A stretch of DNA of 64,000 nt from Nocardia flavorosea (GCF_015477805.1 NZ_JADLQL010000002.1:248001-312000); one strand, 5' to 3'. Counted from the stretch's first letter, positions 17,801 to 32,800 are shown. The notes: generated by a model from the sequence alone, not told the origin. Program-made: numbers and translations.

Positions 17801-20800
17801 CGGTTCCGCCACGGGCAGGCCGGCCGGCCGCAATTCCGCACGTATCCCGGCGGCGAGTTCGGGGTCCGCCTCGTGCTGCCAGTACTGCTCGTCGCCGTAG
17901 CGTTCGTCGACAGTCAGATCGGCAAAATCGCCGGGGTGCCGCATCCGCGGGCCGTTGCCGAGATCGTCGAGGAACCCACGGGCGCGGGCGATTTCGGCGA
18001 GTTCGGCCAGCGCGGCGAGCGGAGCGCGCAGCTCACCGAAAACGGCTGTGCTGTCCAGCAGTTCGGCGAGGCGGCGCGCGTGGTCGGCGGCGGGCCCGGT
18101 CAAAGGCTGCGCAGTGCGCTGAGCGGGCTGGTCGGCCTGATCGCGCAGGAACGCGAGGAGGTCGCGCATCGGATTACCGGTCCGATGCGCCGAAGAACCG
18201 GGTCCGACGGGCGGTGGCGCGCCGGGCCCGCCGGGGTCATCCGGGCCGCCCGGTTCGTCCGGGGGCGGAGGCGGAGCCGCCCCGTTGTCCCCCGGTGGTT
18301 CCGCACCATCACCGGCAGGGACCGGGGGCCGGCCGCCCGGCCCCCGGGTGGGCGGAGCCCCCGCACCGCCCGGCTTCGGCCCGCCGGTGTCATCGGGGTC
18401 CTCCGGATCGCGGCTGCCCGGGTCCTGCGGACGCAACGCCGGCTCCACACCGGAGATCGCAGAGGACTGCTCGCCGGTCTCAGCTGCGGAAGGCAGCTCG
18501 TGCGTTTCGCCGTCCCGCCCGGGCGACACCGGCTCAACCGGCCAGACCAGCGTGTCACCACCCTCTGGACCGGACCGATCAGGCTCCTCCACAGTCGGCA
18601 ACTCGAGCGTGTCACCGTCCCGCGCAGGCAGTTCCGGCGCGTCCGGCAATTCGCGGGTGTCGCCCACCGCGGGCCCAGGCGCACCTGTCTGCTCCACCAC
18701 CGGCAGCTCAGGCGAATCACCGTCCCGCCCGGGCGACACCGGCCCAACCGGCCAGACCAGCGTGTCACCACCCTCCGGACCGGACCGGCCAGGCCCCTCC
18801 ACAGCAGGCAACTCGAGCGTGTCCCCGTCCCGCGCAGGCAGTTCCGGCGCATCCGGCAGCTCACGGGTGTCGCCGCCGGCTGCTGGAAGGGGCTTCGGCG
18901 CGGCGGTGTCGCGGACAGGTGGGGGTAGGTAGGCGGGGTCCGGCTGGACGGGGAACAGGGCGTAGCGGCGACCGGCGCGCCAGTCGGTGAGCGGCGGGCG
19001 CTGGGCGTCCCAGTGATAACCCTGGCCGATGGCATAGGTATTGGCCGCCTGCCAGGTGGCGCCCGGATTGTCGATCAGGTACTGTGCCTCGGCCAGCGCG
19101 TCCTGGAGCAGCACGAAATCCGCGGGCAGCGGGTTTCCGTTGCGGAGGCGGTGCCACGCCTCGGCGATATCGGCCAGGCGGTCCATCGGCCGCTGGATCA
19201 GCTGCCCGGTGGGGTCGTCCGGGTCACGAACCCAATGGACGTCTCCCATCAGGTGGTTTCTGATCTGCTCGAGTTCGTCCGGGGTGAACTGCGCAACATC
19301 GTCGCGCATCCGGCCGACGAGCCGGTCGGCGATCTCGCCGGGATCGACGGCCCGCACGATTTCGTCCGGGTCGGCGCCGGGCACGATATCTGCCGGGTCC
19401 ACCACCCCCAGCAGCAGCTCGCGGGCCTGGTCCACCGTATTGCGGACCATTTCCGCATCGTCGTCTACGAAACGATCGGCGACCTCCTCGGCCACCCGGT
19501 CGACGGCCGCTTCGATCCGCGCCAGCTGAGCCGGAATATCGCCCAGGGGCTCGATCCCGCCCAGTTCCTCGACCAGACGCCGCCGGACCAGATCGACGAA
19601 CTCGCGGGCCGCCGCCCGCTGCTGATCGCGCCGATACTCTTCGATACCTCCGGCGATGCGGTCCAGGTCGCCGGGGTCTTTCAGGAAGTGGTCGTATTGT
19701 TCATCGGCCCAACGCTGCACCTCGGCCCACAGTTCGGCCTCGCGTTCCCATTCGCGGCGTAGCCCCTCCGGGACCTCGTTCAGCGCGGAAGCCGGTAGAT
19801 GCTCGTATTCCTGCCAGCGGCGATGCATCGGTTGCACATCGGTTTCCGGCGGCGCGAACCATTCGTAGCCACGGAACACCGTGCCGAACGGCGGCAGCTT
19901 CTGCAGCCACGGCCGCGCCTGCACCCAGCGCCCGATCTCGGGATGCCGCTGGATCCACGCCTTGACCGCCGGATGCTTCGGTACCAGCGCGGCCATCAGC
20001 ACCAAACGCATGACGTTGTAGGCGTCTGCGCCCCAGTGCTGGCCGAAGATCGCATTCGGATCGATGCCCGAGGTGTCGTACTGGGTCGGCGCCATCGGCG
20101 CGTTCACCGGGAAGGTGCTCTCCGGAATCTTGTGGGTGGGCAGTGCAGCCGACCCTGGCAGCGATACATCCTTGGGCATCGCGGGCACGTCGTCGACGAG
20201 CAGGGTGATGTCGTTGATGACGTCCTCGCTGGCCCAGCCGCTGACCCCGTCGGGCAGGTCCTTCTGGCTGTACTTCTTCGGCAGTTCGGAACCGTCGCGG
20301 TTGGTCACCCAGTCCGGCCGGGTCGGGTCGACCGGATGCCAGTTGCCCTCGCTGTCGCGCCATCTCGTCATATCGAGGCGGCGACCGGCGACCCATCCGG
20401 TGCTCAGCCGTTCGACCTCCGGCGCAGCCATACTGTCGTCGACCCGCCAGTTGTCCTCACGGTCGACGAGCACCCGCCGGTACTGCACCGTCGTCTCCGG
20501 GCGTACCAAGGCCTGCGCGACAGCCGAGTTGTTCAGCACCGCGTCGTAGAAGGCCGCGTCGTGATCGGCCCGGGGGTTCGCCGGGTCCGGGCGCGGCCCG
20601 AACACGATGATCCGTGGCTCGTCGCCGTCGACCAGGCCGACCCGGCCGGTCACCATCCGGCCACCCTCGGCCTCCACCAGACCGCGCCAGACACCCGCGA
20701 CACGCGCCATATCGTCCTGCAACCGGCCGATCCGATTGTGTGCCCGGTTCACATCGTCGGCCGCGTCCGCCAGCGCATCGATCTGTAGCAGCCGCCGCTG

Positions 20801-23800
20801 GTAATGCGAAGGCCGCAGCCGGCCTTCACCGAACTCGCGGTAGGCGCCGTCGCGCAATGCCCGCATCACCGCATCGAGTTCGCCCGGTTCGAGGAAACTC
20901 GTTGTCAGTTCGTCGTTTTCGTCTACAAGCCCGAGCCGTCCTGCGAGGTCGTCCCGCATGACCCGGCGCGGTTTGATCCGCTGTAGCTCCGCCGCGCGCT
21001 CGCGGGCCAGCCGTTCCAGTTCGGTTGCGACCTCTTCGGGCCGGGGCCGGTCGAAATAGTCCTGATCCCGTTCCGATCCGCTGATCTGCTCGTCCAGTTC
21101 CCGTAGCCGGGCGCCGAGCTCGTCGAACTCGGTGGTCTGCCGGATCAGTTTGCGGAGGAGCTCCCGCCGGTGCTGCCGCACCTGCTCGGCGACCGGCGAC
21201 CGATCCCGGCGCGGTCCCTCGTCGATTCCGCCGTCGTATTCGACAGTGTCGTAGCCGGTTTCCTCGTCGAGACGCAGGATGATCTGTTCGCGGGCATCGG
21301 GTCCGAGCGCGGTCCAGCCGGCCGGATGTTCGAGCCCGAGGTTACGGGCGCGATCGGTGATCTTGGCGCGCAGGAACTCCCGTTCCCGGACGAGTCCTTG
21401 CCGCTCGCGCTGGAGCCGGTCGTACTCGATCCGGCCGGCCAGGTTGCGAACCTCGGTGTCGGCGCGGATCAGCTGGGGCATGAGCTCGGTGATCTCGTCG
21501 ACGAGGCGGGTGTCCTCGGTATCGAGATCCCGGCCGCGCAGGTCGCGGACGGTGGCTTCGATCCGTTCGGGTTCGAAGGCACCCGGGGCCACCGCGGTAT
21601 GCAGGGCCGACGCGAATTCGGCGATTCGCGCCGTGAGCGCGTCGCGCCGCCGGATCGCGTCGGTAAGTGCCTCGGCGAGCAAGTCATCCGAGTCCTGGCT
21701 GCTATCCCGTTCTGCTTGCGGGCCGCCGACCGGATCTCCCTCGGCCGCCGGCCCCACAGGTTCGGGCTCATGCCGTTCGGTCTCGGGCTTTTTCCCCTCA
21801 TCGACGGACTCCGCGTCCGCCGGCTTCAGCCGTCCGTCGCCGGTTTGCGGCCGCTCGTTCCCAGGTATCGGCTGCGGCCCCTCGGGATCCGGTGCATCAC
21901 CGGGCTCTGGCCCCCCGGCCCCCCGCTCGTCCCCGTCGGACTCAGGTTTCGCACCCGCCGACTCGGATTCCTGCCCGACGGACTCGGGCTTCGCACCCGC
22001 CGACTCGGGCTCCTGCCCGACGGACTCGGGCTTCGCACCCGCCGACTCGGATTCCTGCCCGACGGACTCGGGCTTCGCACCCGCCGACTCGGGCTCCTGC
22101 CCGACGGACTCGGGCTTCGCACCCGCCGACTCGGGGTCCCGCCCGACGGACTCGAGTTTCTCGGCTGTGGGCTCCGGCTCGTCGCTGCCGGGCCGGGGTT
22201 TCTCGCTCGCCGGCACCAACTCGTTCCGGTTGTCCTCGGGCCCAGGCGGAACTTCCTCGGGTTCGTCACCCGCGGACCGCGGCCCCTCGCCCACGGCCGG
22301 CAGTTGCTCGCCCGAAAACCTGGACAGTTCCGCGGCGGCATCGGCGGCCGGCACCCGTTGGACGGCATTCGCTTCGCCGCCCGCACGTTCGGGCTCGGAG
22401 CCCGGGCCGGCCGGCGGCTCTGGGAGCGAATCGCGCGGCACCGCCCAGCCTACGGGCGGATCGGCGGGTTGCGGCGACGGTTGCGCTTCGGGATCGGATC
22501 CGGCGTCCGGGCCGCCGTCATCGGGACGGCTGTCGTCCGGGCCGGAATCCGCGTCCGGGCCGCCGTCATCGGGACGACTGTCGTCCGGACCGGCCGCCGG
22601 CCCGGGCGGGGTGCCTCCGTCCGGGCCGCCCAACATCTGTTGCAACCAGCGCGACCGATCCTGCGCCATCCGCGCGACCCATTCGGCCAGCACCGCGCGT
22701 TGTTCGGCCAACCAGTTGCCGGGGTCGATATCGGCCAGGAAGCGCAGGCTTTCGGCTTCCATCCGAGCCCGCCACGCGACGCTGTCCGCCTGGCCGAGCC
22801 GGACCCGGTCGAGCCGGTCGCGCGCATAACCGAGCTGTCTTTCGGCTTGCTCGGCCCGGAACTGAAGCAGGTGGTCGTCCGGGTGATCCGCGGCCCGGCG
22901 CCGGGCCCAGGCGGCCTCGTCGGCGGCGGCGTCGACGGCGATCTCCGCGCGGCGCAGCTCGATCCAGTCCATCAGCTCCGCATGCGTTTCGGGCAGCGGG
23001 GCGGCCGGCGGCGCATTCTCGGATCGCCCGCCGGGGTCGGCGCCGTCGTCGGGATCCCCGTCCGCGGCAGGCGGCGCCACCGGTGGTTTCCGGCCGCCTG
23101 CGCCACCATCCGAACCCGATTGCGCCGGCGCCCCACCGCCCTTCGGTTGGGACTGCGGCGGCGACTCAGCGATCTCCGGCCCAGGGTTCGACGGTACCGT
23201 CCCCTCGACATCCGCCCGGGACAGCACCTCGGCGTTCTCCAGCCCCGGCTGCGGCGGAGTCTCGCTGATCTCCGGCCCGGGCTGCGGCGGGGTCTCGGTG
23301 CTCTCCCGTTCCGACCGCGACGGCGTGTCACCGGTCTCCGGCCCGGGCTGCGATGGGATCCCACCACTCTCCGGCCCGGGCTGCGGTGGCAAACCGCGAT
23401 CCGGTCCGGGCGAACCCGGACCTTCCGGTCCATGCGGCGGCTGCCCGGACTCGTCCACGAGCCGGCCGGGCTCCGCACCGGATACATCGGGCCGTGCGTT
23501 GCGGGCGTACTCGTCGAACAGCCGGAGCAGGGACAGGATCCGTTCGGCCCGGTCGCGTACCTCGCGCCGTAGTTTGTCGAGTTCGGCGGCGAGCTCGACC
23601 GGTGCCAGACCCTCGTGATTCTCGATCCGGCCATCGCGGTAGGCCTCGTAGATCTCCACGAATTTCGCATCGCCGGCGTCGGTGAGATCGACGCCGACCA
23701 ATCGGGCCCAGTCGCGGTTCGGGGTGGGCCGCTGATCCGGGTCGTCATCGGGAATCCGGTGGCTGTCCGGCCGGCCCGCCGCGTCGGCGACGGCCTGCGC

Positions 23801-26800
23801 GAAATCGTCGGCGTCGACGGCCCGGACAGCGTCGGCGATGAGTCCGCGCAAACCGCCCATGGCGTCGCGGTCGTGCATCGGGAACCGGCCGTCGGCGATC
23901 CGCGGGTCGGCCGTTCGATCGCCGGCCGGGACATCGGTGTAGGGGTCGATACCGAACAGGGCGGTCACGAACTCGGCGAGCGCATCGCGTACCGGACCGC
24001 CCTGGCCGTCACGTTCCGAACGACGCACCAGTTGGAAGAGTTTCCGGGGATCGATCTCCCGGACATCCACCGCGATCTTCAGCGTCCCGTCCGGCATTTC
24101 GAGATACCGAGGCCGCAGCAGCGCCGCGACGTGCCGGTCGACCCCGGCACGCTCGGCTGCCGTCACAGTGGCCATCTTCCGCGCCATTTCGTCGGATACC
24201 AGCCGCTCAGCCAGGCGGTTTCGCGCCGCATCCACGGCGGCCGCATCGAATTCGCGCAGGCGCTTCGCGTATTCGGCCAGATCACCGAACTGCTGGCCCT
24301 GTAGCGCGCGGCGCTGACCGCGGTCGGCCATCCGGTCGGCCACCGTGTTCGGTGTTGCTGTCCGCTCGGGGGCGTGCGGGTCGGGCGCGAGGTTGAGCCC
24401 GAGGCGTTCGGCGAGCTGACTGCGCGCGTCGGTGAGTTCGTTGAAGAATTCGATATCGGTGGCGGACCGGATGAAATCGGCCAGCGCCTCCACCTGCACC
24501 GCCCGTACCGCATTGTCCAGCAGCAGATCCGCCACGGTCCGGCGCAGATTGTCCGCGAACACGGCGTCGGGACCGATGCCCAGTTCGTGCAGAGCCGCGG
24601 CGATATCGGCGGCGATCTGCCGCGCCGGGCGCGGGGCCTGTTCGCCGAGCGCCGCCCGATGGGCGTCCGCGGAGCCGGTGTACTGGTGCCATTCCCCGTC
24701 GTCGCCGCGCACCAGCAGCACCTCGAGGTCGCGGCCGGCGATCGTTTCGCGCAGATAGCGCATCGGTGGAACGGCGGCGGGATCCAGGACCGATTCGCCG
24801 GTCCAGTCGCGCCGGGCGGTCCGGTAGTCCAGGACCAGTTCGCCGCTGTCGAGTTGCCGCTGCAGGGTGGGATCGGCGGCGAGCGCGTCGGCGAGCACCT
24901 GGTTGCGGTCGCGCGGCCCGTCGGCGACGACCAGCCGGTCCGGTTGCCCGTCCCCGCCCGCGATCCGCACGACCTGCCGGTTCAGCAGCTCCCCCACCGG
25001 CTCACCGAGCTCGGGTTCGCTATGGGTGCGCCGGACCGCGTCGGCGAATTCGGCGACCCGCTGCGATCGCGCCACGTTTTCGGCACGCAACCGGTCCACC
25101 AGTCCCTCGGGATCGGCGAGCAGATCTTGCAGCGAGAGGTCGCGCATCGCGGCCCAGCTCGCCAGCTCGTCGCGGATCTGGTCGCGGCGCAAGGCGTTCT
25201 CGAAGAACCGGCGCAGCCCCTGGTCGCGACCGAGTTCGTGGGCGTCGCCCCACATCGGCAGCTGGTCGGCGCCGTTTTCCACGACCGTCGAGGCGAGCAG
25301 GCCGGGTTCGTGCCCGAACGCCGCGAGGATCTCGATGAGCAGCCGGCCCATCGGGTTCTGGTCGATGAAGCTGACCTCGTCGAGGAACGGCACCGCCCGG
25401 CCTGCCGGATCCGGGGCAGCGAATCGGCGCGGCCGCTCGGAGGCGGGAACGTCCTCGTCGAAGAAACCGTCGTCGTCGAAGAAGCCGTCGAGGTCGTCGT
25501 CCGCGTCCTCGGCACGCCGTGGCGGCCAGTCCAGTTCGCCGGGCGGGTCGGTCCGCGGCAGGCCCCTTTCGGTGTCGGCCGCGGGAGGCGGGTCCTGCAT
25601 GGTGTACGGCAGGGTTTGCTCGACGAGATAGCGCCGGACGGCGGCGGCCAGGCCCTCGATGGCCCCGGCCGCGCGGGCGACCCGGTACTGCTGTTCGTCG
25701 ATGACCCGGGCCAGTGTGTCCGGGCTGTCGTCGGGCAGGTCGACAGCCAGCAGCCGCCGGGCGGCGTCGGTCAGGCTCTCGCCTTCGGGCGGGGGCCCGA
25801 CGGGTAGTTCGGGGCCCCGCTCCCGTTCCGCGGCCAGTGCGTCGGCCAGGCCCGCGGCTTCCTCGTCGGAGATGAGCCCGCGCTCGCGCAAATCCGCGAG
25901 GATCTGCTGCTGCTGTCCGGGGTCGGCGTCGGGCCGGCCGGCCACCGCCAGCAGATCCCGCAGCGCCGCCTCGGGGGTGATCCGGTCCAGGTCGAGGAGT
26001 TCGAGCAACTGATCACGCGCGTCATCCAGGTCACCGTCGGTGAGCCACGGCTGATATTCGGTACCGCTGTCGTCGGAATACATCGGCAGGAATTCGCCTG
26101 CCGTATCGCGCATCCGCGCCGACAGCCGGCCGAACAGCGGGATGTGCTCACGGTTGCGGATCCACACCGGTGTCTGCTGGGCGATGCGCAGCAGCGTGGG
26201 ATCGGGCGGACCTGCTTCCGGCGCCGGCCCCATTACGGGATGGTCCGGGGTCGGCGGCGGCGGTGCGGGTGGCGGCGGCGCCGGGTTCGCGATATCGGGT
26301 ATCCCGCCGACACCGTCTGCAATGGCCGCCTGTCCCCTGCTGTCCCAGCCGGAACCGGACGGGTACTTGACCTGTTCCTCGCGGTACGGCCACATTCGGC
26401 GGATCGCCTCGATTTCGCGGCGTATCTTGGCCGGCAGCGGCCGCTCCGGTTCGGCCGACCGCAGCCCTTTCTCCGGGTCGTCGCGCGTTTCGCTGCGCGG
26501 GGCTATCTGCATCTCGCTCTGCGGTACGAGCCGCCAGCGGCCCGGGCCGTCGGGTACCAGGTAGAACGGAATGCGCTCGCCACCGATATCGAGCACCAGC
26601 GGAAAGACGACCGCATCGGGAGTGATGGGACCGTCCTGCTCGCCGGATCCGTCGTCCGGTGATCGGCCGTCGCCGGGGTCCTCCGGTGAAGCCGCCGAAT
26701 CCGGCGGCCCGGCAGGCGGCTTCTTCGCACCGCCCCCGGCACTCGCTTCGGGGCCGGGAGGGTCGGTGTCCCCCTTTTCACTGCCCCGGCCGGCATCCAT

Positions 26801-29800
26801 GCGCCCCCGCTCCGGAGGACCGCCCGGTGCCGCGATACCGGTTTCGTTCTCGGCGTGCCGGATGAGCAGCTCGAACAGTTCACGGACCGGACGGACGGCG
26901 GCCGCATCGCGGCTCGCCCGGTCGGTGCCGCCCATCAGGTATTCGGCAAAGGCTTCGGCCACCGCCTCGTCCCCACGCAGGAGGCCGTCGTCCAGGCTGT
27001 AACCGCTGAGCTGGCCGAGCCATTCGCCGAAATCCGCGTCGGGGTCCGCGGCCGCCCGTTGCAGGAGATGATTCTGGGCCCCGCCGCCGGCGCGCAGCCC
27101 ACCGGCGTGGTCCAGCGCATGACCGTATTCGTGGACCGTGACCGCGTAGACGGGCCGGCGCAGCATGGTCGGCGAGAACTGATCGTTACCCACGCTCTCG
27201 CGCACGCGACCGACGAAATCCTCGGGGTCGGTCGCATGTTCCCGATTGAGCGTGATATCGCCGGTGTAGAAGGTGGCCGACTCGTTGTCGAAGGCCGGTC
27301 CGGCGTCGGCGAGTACGCCCGTGCGCACCTGCCCGATACCGGTCGACCGGATATCGGCCTGCGGAAAGTCGCGGTACATATCGGAGACGGCGCGCGCGAA
27401 CTCCCGGATGATCTCGTGATTCAGATCCGGTATGTCGAACCCGAAAACCTGGAAATCCGGATTGCCGGTGGCATCGCGCATGTGGTCGCGCAGCCGCTCA
27501 CCGACCTCCATCGGCCACAAGCCGGACCATTCGTCCTGGTCCGGGACACCGAGCAGTTCGGCGTCGTCGTGCACATCGTCCGGAACCGGCGCCGCCTCCT
27601 CCGGCGCAGTGCCGTGGTCCGGGACGTCCCGCGGCGCGGTGTCGTCGTGGGTGTCCGGCGTGTTCTCCGGCGCGGTGCCGTAGTCCGGCTCACGCGCGGG
27701 CTCGGCCGGTGGCCGTTCACCCAACTCGGGGTCGGCCGGTGCGGGTTTGTCGAAAACCCGCCACATCGCCTCATACGCGGCCGTTTCCAGTCCGACCCGG
27801 GCGAACCGGATCTGGTCCCACATCCGCCCGAGCACCGCACTCGGCGAATTCCGGTCCGCCGCTCGCACCAGCAGATCGTGCAGTCGCACCATATGTGCGC
27901 CCGCGGTATCCCGGCCGTGGGTCACCACCTGGTCGAATGCCTCCTCGAGCGCCCAGATGGGTTCCAATTCGCCCGACGTGGTCTCGAAAGCGTGTCCGCT
28001 GAATTCGGATTTCAGCCAGTTGGTGTAGCCCTCGTCGGTCGCGTCGCCCAGGTTCTGGCCGAAGTAGTGCACGCGCAGCGCATTATCGACCAGTTTGCGC
28101 GCCGACTTGCGGCCGGCGATATCCAGTGCACGCGCCCACTGCTGGACGGCATTCGTATAGACGGGCCGGGTTTGCGCACCGGAGTTCCGGGCGTAGTAGT
28201 ACTCGATGGATATCGGCTCCATCGCGAAACTGCCGATACTTTTCGCCGACCGTTCGTCGAAAGTGATCTGGGCGCCCCGCCGTGCCCCCGTTTCCGTATC
28301 CGGCGCAGGCAAGGTGAGTGCCAGGTGGTAGCCGTAACCGAATCCCACGCTGTGGATATCCGCCATCGGATAGCGGCGGGCCATATCCGTCAATGCGCGA
28401 GCATTTTCCCGCACGATGACCGGGTGCAGTCCCGGGCTGTCGAATCCGAACACCGCCAGGTCGGGTTTCCCCAGAATTTCCCGCAGGTCGGACTGCAGTT
28501 TCTGGCCCACCTCGCCCGGTGTGAGTGCGGACCACTCGTCGTTGTACGGCGCCCCCAGCGCCCATTCGGCGCGTTCGGCCATGACCAGCCGGTGCAAACC
28601 CACATCCGGGTCGAACCCGGTGGCACGCGGCTCGACACCGTCCTGAGCGACCAGGAGATCGTGCAGCAGGGCGAAATGCTGCCCCGCCCGGTCGCGTCCG
28701 CGCACCATCACCTCGGCGAACGCATCGACCAGCAGCGTTTCCGGCTTCACACCGACTCTTCGACCGACGCTTTCGGTCCCGAAGATATCGAACGTGCTCT
28801 GCATCCAGTCGGTGAACGCGAGCCGGTGCTGTTCGCCCAGCCGGTTGTACGAGTAGTGCGCGGCGAGGGCTTCCCCGACCAGCTCTTCGGCCAGCCGCCC
28901 GGTCCGTCGATTGATCGTCGCGGCGACCACGCGGGCGGTGTTCCGGTACGTCGATCCCAGATCTCCCCGCTCGGTCGAGTAGGACCAGCCGGAGACCAAC
29001 CGCAGTGACCCGTCCACCGCATCGATCGCAGCGGAATGGGACAGCTGCCCGGGCAGGACTTCCACGCCACGCAAGGCAATCCCGGGGTGTCCGGACGCCG
29101 AATCGGCTACGGCCCGGGAGAACTCGCGCACCTGCGCCATATCCATAGTTTCCCGCCTGCGCCCTGAGTCGCCGTCCATCGAACGACGTAGCCCGGCATC
29201 GGGCGAAGGCACCCAGTCGAAACCGCGCACCTCGAAATCGGGATTCCCGGTCACCGCACGCACGTGATCGCGGAGTCTGTCCCCGATTTCCGCCAGGGTC
29301 AGCTTCGACCATTCGTCGTCCCCGGAGTCCCGGCCGGGCACACCGGAATCGACCGGGTCGCCGGGGCGCAGATGATCCAGGGAATCGCCCGGGACACCCG
29401 CGACCGGCCCCCGGTCCTGCAGGGGGACATCGAGATGATGGCGTAGCAGGTCGTAGATCAGCATCCGCGGTTCGCTGACCTCCGGCCGCTCCCGGCCAGT
29501 GACCAGCCGGGCCATCTCGACCTCGGAGAATGCCTCCGCCAACGCTTCGGCCTGGTCGATCCGGCCGTCCGGGCGCAGGCTGTATCCGGTCAGCGTGTCG
29601 CGCAACCATTTCGGGTAAGCCGCCGGGTCACCGCCGGCATTATCGCTGAAGTACCGGCGGAGCGCCCGGTCGAGCGCCGGTCGCGCGGCGCGTCCGCCCG
29701 CGTAGTCCACCGCGTGCCCGAACTCGTGCACGCCGACGGCGTAGGCCGGCCGAATGAGAGTGTTCCGATTGTATTCGTTATCCGCTACACCGCTGTGCAG

Positions 29801-32800
29801 CTTCTGCAGTAACCGATCGGCACTCGCGGCGTAGGCGGCGTCGAGTGCGATCGAATCCGCCCGGACCAGTCCGGTCACCGGGTCGGTCACCGGTTTGTTC
29901 ACCGCTATCGCGTCGCCGAGATGCCCGATACCCACGCTGCGCAGATCGACCTGCGGATACCGGCGGGACATATCGACGATGGAACGTGCGAATTCTTGCA
30001 CGACAACGGCGTTCAGCTCGGGCAGGCCGAAACCGTACACCTCGAAACCGTGGTCACCGGTCAGCTCCCGCATCACCTCACGCAATCGCAGCCCCACGTC
30101 GACCGGTGCGAGACCGGACCAGTCGTCGTCCGGCGCACCGAGCCGCTGCGCATCCGAGCGGTTGTCGAGCGCGTTCTCGATACTCGACAGCGCCGTCTTG
30201 GAGTCGTCGCTGGGAGACGCGCGGTCCGGCGCAGCACCATCCCGGCCGAAGTAACCCGGATCGTCGACCGGGGCAATCGCCTCCGGGTCCCGGCCGGAAC
30301 GGAAGGACAACCGGCCCACGGCCCTGCTCAATCGACCGCGGGGTTTACCCCGGGAATTCAACTCCGCGGCGGGGTCGTTCAGCACACCGGCAATGCGTGC
30401 GGCGAGGCTCTCCGGCGTAGCCTCGGACATGCCCTGGAAATAGCGGGCGAAGGTCTGCGAACTACCGCCGGTGCCGACCGGGGCCGGAACCCGCCAGCCG
30501 CCCCGGCCGTCGGGTTCCAGCATGACCGATACGTGGCTCACGCCGAACTTGATGATTTCGAGTCGGTGATGACTCGGCGCCGGCGTGGCATCGGACAGCA
30601 TGATCTGCCGGGTATGCATCCGGTGGGCCACGGCCGCCGGATGCGGTGCGTCCGGTGCTATCCCTTCGGCGAGGACCCGCTGGTGTCCGCGGTGCACGAA
30701 CTCGGTGCGCAGCGTCCCGGCCCGATGCCAGCCGGGGCGCCGGGCAGCACGGTCATCCGCTTTCGTGTAGAACGCGTCGGGCCCCAACTGCTTCATCCAG
30801 TCGTTGAACCCGAGAGCGGTCTGTCCGGCCTGCCGGAACCGCAGATAGCTGTCCAACATCAAGTCGACGGCTTCGAAAGCGTCCGGGTGCCGGAAGCGGC
30901 CTTCGGCCTCGGCGGACGAAATGTGCACCGATTTCGGCTCGCCGTCGGGACCCAGCTCCGCAGTCCGATAGTCCAGCGCATGCGACCCGTCCCACAGTAC
31001 ATTCGAGTACTCTGGATGAGCCACCGCCAGCTCCATGAGGGCGGCGAGATGATCTCCGGGAGCAGCCACGACCCGCAACCACGGACGGCCGTGGCCGGTA
31101 CTGCCCGGATAACGTGCGACCCGGTCGGTCAACCGCTCCGATTCGTCGCCGGTGGTGTTCCGGCCAGGGTGGTGCGCCACTATCCGGTCGAGTGCCCGAC
31201 GCGCCACATCACCGTCGTCTTCTGGCCGAGCGGATGTTTCGGGTTCCGGCGTGTCTGTATCGCTACGGCCCGCCTTGGGGATGCCCCATTTGCCGCGGTC
31301 GTCGGAGTGGACGGCGCGCACCACGTCCATGGCGATCTCGGCCTCCGCGAGCCCGGTCTTGCGGAGGTAACCCTTCAGCGCGTCGACTCCGGCCTCGTAG
31401 GCGACCCGCTCGGGTGCTTCGGCACCGGGCCGCCGATCACGCCATGCCCTGGCCAGAGCTTTGTCATAGGCGTCGGTGTAAGCGCGCTCGGCCGGACCGA
31501 CCGGCACGAACCGGCCGAGATCGCGCAGCATCCGCTGCGATTCGATCTCCTCGGCGAGGCCCAGTGCCCGCAACGCCTGGTCCCGCGGGTTGTCGCCGGG
31601 CCGGGGGCGCGGTGCGGGCGGGTCGGCGGCAAGGGCCGGCGCCACACCGTGGGCACGATCCCAGGAGGCGGCCAAGACTTCGCTGTGCGTCGAACCGTCG
31701 ATCAGTGGCCCGCGCGTGTCGAGGTGGTCGAGTACGGCGCGGAAACCCGCACGATGGGCGGCCATGTAGAAGTAGCTGTACGAGCCGCCGAGTACTCGGC
31801 GATTCCCGTATGCCTTTTCGGCCAGCCGGTACGCGTCCTTGAAGGCATCGGCATACGTCTTCGCCAGCGGATCGGTGAGTTCCGACTTCTCGGTGTCCCG
31901 GTGTGGGTCGACGAGCAGCCGGAACGACATCGCGTAGGCATCGGCCAGGCGATCGAGCATCACGTGCACGTATTCGTCCCGGGGCAGGCCCATCCGCTCC
32001 CGCGTAACATCCACGTCCGCCAACTGCTCGGCCATCCGGGCCGCCGCGATGAGTTCGCGGGCGTGCTGGGCGGGGGTGTCGGCCGGATCGAGGGCGACCG
32101 TCCGGGTGATCGGATCGTATCCCGCCGCGGGGCCTGTCTGTGCCCGCTCGCCCCGGGGTCGGTTCGTCTGGGCGTCGAGATCCGCGCTCGAGCGGATTCG
32201 GACGTCGTGCTGCTGCAATGTCTCGGTCACCCAGCGCGGGAATTCCCACAGAACCGCCCGATCGCCGGCTGCGCGCAATGCTTTCAGCGCAGCACTGCGC
32301 GTTTCCTCCGCACGCTGCGAGGCCGTACTGCGCTCCTGCACCGGCGGGTCGGGATCGGCGGCCCGCGCGACCACATCCGCCGCGTGTTCCGTGGAATCCG
32401 CCGGGCCGGTGTTCTCGACCACGTACAGAACTCCGGATTCGTCCAGGTGCACCCGGACCTGATCCGGGGATATGTCGCCGGAGCCGAGTGTGCCCGCGAG
32501 ATCCCGGCGCACCGCCGCGGTGATGTCGCCGAGCAGCCGTTCGCGATATGCGACCGCGCGGGCATGCCGGTCGGTCAGGTCCTCCAGTACGCGGATGTCG
32601 TGCTTGATACGGGCGTCATCGACGAGCCGGGAGCGCATGTCCAGCTCGTTGTAGACCTCCGCCCGGGACAGCGACTCCTGCCCCGGCCGCAGCCCGAGGG
32701 CTTCCCGGAGCCGGCCGGCCACCCGGTCCCACTCCGCGGCGGCGCGCTCCGCCACCCGGGCTGCCGCTGCCTGGTCGCGCACCGCGCGTTCGACGGCACG

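Noticed and set aside
16256..18928. Plus-strand open frame of 890 codons opposite the giant gene
   Set aside because: Same explanation as above; no family resemblance, no ribosome site, and the minus-strand reading holds the duplicated modules.
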